Part shown: piece by piece, positions 62,902 to 64,000 of the stretch | How positions within the stretch are numbered: position 1 is the stretch's first letter | Layout of the letters: each line of letters begins with the position of its first letter | Assembly (NCBI GenBank): GCA_036121365.1 | Contig: JAZAFR010000023.1 | Span: forward strand, 1 to 64,000 | From: UBA7916 sp036121365 | GTDB taxonomy: Bacteria; Pseudomonadota; Gammaproteobacteria; Comchoanobacterales; Comchoanobacteraceae | DNA length: 64,000 bases | Direction of reading: 5' to 3' | Notes under the pieces: model-generated | Databases searched by the model: none | Told to the model about the DNA's origin: nothing | What the model saw: the letters and a program-made list of their open reading frames with translations, nothing else | Made by a program: the position numbers and the translations under genes

Positions 62902-63469
62902 GACTCTGACGGGTTAAATGAGATAATATTATATCAAAAGTGGGCATTAAATGCAAAGAGAATCAAGTCAAAGTAGCCTGAAGGTTTATCCGGTTAATAC
63001 CAGAGATTCTGCTTGAAGGTGCGATGTCAGTGATGCTGGAAGTGCGCAAAAGAAATTAGCAAAGGCAACACAGTCGAATAAAACTTGCAAATTTATGTTA
63101 AAAAGCACAAAGTATCATGATTCAAGTTGCAGTTAATTTAATATTCAAATGAACTCTAGTTGCATGCAGTAACTTAAAAAATATAGATTTCAATTGAATT
63201 CTAGCCGATCTTGTTGATCTAGAGTAAGAAGACAAAGATGAAAAAAGTTAAATCATTTTGATGTAATATTAGTAGTATGGTGCAGTGAATAAAAAACAAA
63301 ACTTCAGAGGTAAGATGTCTATTATGAAAATTCATTCAATTTTAAGTGACTGATGATGGTGATTAAATCAGGTTGAAAAATGAATTCATTCATTACTGTG
63401 GAGATATATTAGACTATTGATTTTTATGGAATATGTGTTAAAATAAAAAGAAAAGATTGGAAATTAAAT
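62902..63469. other. Noncoding region of about 570 bases
   Basis: Holds the promoter of the ABC-F gene and of the next rightward gene. I see no gene longer than about 25 codons, no tRNA and no terminator hairpin. Strongly AT-rich on the right side. Confidence 0.4.
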
Positions 63470-63847
63470 ATGTTTACTTTATTTGTATATTGTGAAAATC
63501 AACAACAAGCGCAAGCTTGGATGGAATTTTTAAGCATTAAATCGGAGGCTGATTTATCAAGAACAAGAATAGAAAATAACAACCCGATTTTAACTCCTCA
63601 GTTCGAAAAGGTGATTAGAATTGATATGGATAATAAAAAAGATCGGGATCAATTACTTTCCATTGTCACAGAGGCTGCGTATTCGCCTAAAGGAGCGTGG
63701 TCTGGCGCAGTGGATTTTTCTGATAAAGGAAGTGCATTTTTTAGACCCAGAGGGTATATCAACGACTCGTTTAACTATCTGACTGAATATTTGATTGGCC
63801 AAGTAGAAGCGCATCAGCAAGCACAGGCATCTTCCTTGACGCCATAA
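63470..63847 (+). CDS. Small conserved-looking hypothetical protein
   Basis: 125 residues; ATG with GGAA 7 bases upstream. Mixed alpha/beta composition with no membrane segment (FTLFVYCENQQQAQAWMEFL at the start; KVIRIDMDNKKDRDQLLSIV in the middle). The C-terminal 20 residues are Gln/Ala-rich. No family recognised. It lies 83 bases upstream of rluC on the same strand and may share its transcript. Confidence 0.6.
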   Translation: MFTLFVYCENQQQAQAWMEFLSIKSEADLSRTRIENNNPILTPQFEKVIRIDMDNKKDRDQLLSIVTEAAYSPKGAWSGAVDFSDKGSAFFRPRGYINDSFNYLTEYLIGQVEAHQQAQASSLTP

Positions 63848-63930
63848 AGAAAATCAACTGACTCTATCATCATATATTTTTGTGAAAGCAGTGATAATAT
63901 GATACAATTATAAAAAATAAAGGATTTGGC

Positions 63931-64000
63931 ATGCGTGCAAAAGTTGTAATGATAGAAGCAGGGAATGCTGATCAAGGTCAAAGAATCGATAATTATCTAT
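63931..64000 (+). CDS. rluC: 23S rRNA pseudouridine synthase RluC, 3'-partial
   Basis: The first 23 codons are visible: MRAKVVMIEAGNADQGQRIDNYL. AAGGA lies 8 bases before the ATG. The GQRIDNYL block is the start of the S4 RNA-binding domain that opens RluC (E. coli GQRIDNFL). RluC makes pseudouridines 955, 2504 and 2580 in 23S rRNA. Its location near rne supports the call. The gene continues outside the window. Confidence 0.8.
   Translation, partial: MRAKVVMIEAGNADQGQRIDNYL

Overview
The window looks like a piece of an AT-rich chromosome from a host-associated, probably intracellular gammaproteobacterium. The gene orders rsfS-rlmH-mrdA-rodA-mltB, orn-nnr-tsaE and rne near rluC, together with MiaE, a CsiV-like protein and the helicase/nuclease pair at 20-26 kb, are gammaproteobacterial. 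The ankyrin/U-box protein, the many lineage-specific membrane and low-complexity proteins, a large NAD-glutamate dehydrogenase and decaying genes suggest a Legionellales- or Comchoanobacterales-like lifestyle. This placement is inference; no rRNA is present. I saw no insertion sequence, integrase, prophage or CRISPR array.

Layout. 0-3.4 kb: a partial lysine-rich protein, a polytopic membrane protein, a beta-barrel-like secreted protein and a small proline-rich ORF. 3.7-7.9 kb: a 1402-residue protein with two ankyrin blocks around an unusual helical repeat array and ending in a U-box-like domain. 8-10.1 kb: comEC, broken by frameshifts. 10.2-11.4 kb: a DUF1214/DUF1254 pair. 11.5-17 kb: four leftward genes for effector-like membrane proteins with Ser/Pro-rich tails, two of them sharing a C-terminal motif. 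17.3-20 kb: a GT25 glycosyltransferase, a CsiV-like protein and MiaE. 20.2-26.3 kb: an AddA/AddB-like helicase-nuclease pair. 26.5-28.5 kb: an ankyrin-like protein and a tail-anchored protein. 28.9-36 kb: an OmpR-type two-component system divergent from NAD-glutamate dehydrogenase. 36-39 kb: a GPx homologue without its catalytic cysteine, tRNA-Glu, tRNA-Ala, gpmA and pepA. 39-44 kb: rnr, marC and a long coiled-coil membrane protein. 44-51.5 kb: a TPR-methyltransferase and the rod-shape/peptidoglycan group (mltB, rodA, mrdA) with rlmH and rsfS. 51.6-54.3 kb: orn, nnr and tsaE. 54.8-58.6 kb: a small outer-membrane protein, Bcp, a PAS kinase with a lone receiver, and an FkbM methyltransferase. 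58.7-64 kb: rne, an ABC-F protein, a small unknown protein and the start of rluC.

Functionally, the core genes cover RNA decay (rne, rnr, orn), RNA modification and ribosome maturation (miaE, rlmH, rsfS, tsaE, rluC), wall elongation (mrdA, rodA, mltB), recombination repair and glutamate catabolism. They are interleaved with genes that look built to act on a eukaryotic host. The most notable items are the Ank/novel-repeat/Ank/U-box protein, the shared C-terminal motif in neighbouring unknown proteins, RNase E without the Zn-link cysteines, the GPx homologue lacking its peroxidatic cysteine, the broken comEC and tRNA genes without encoded CCA.
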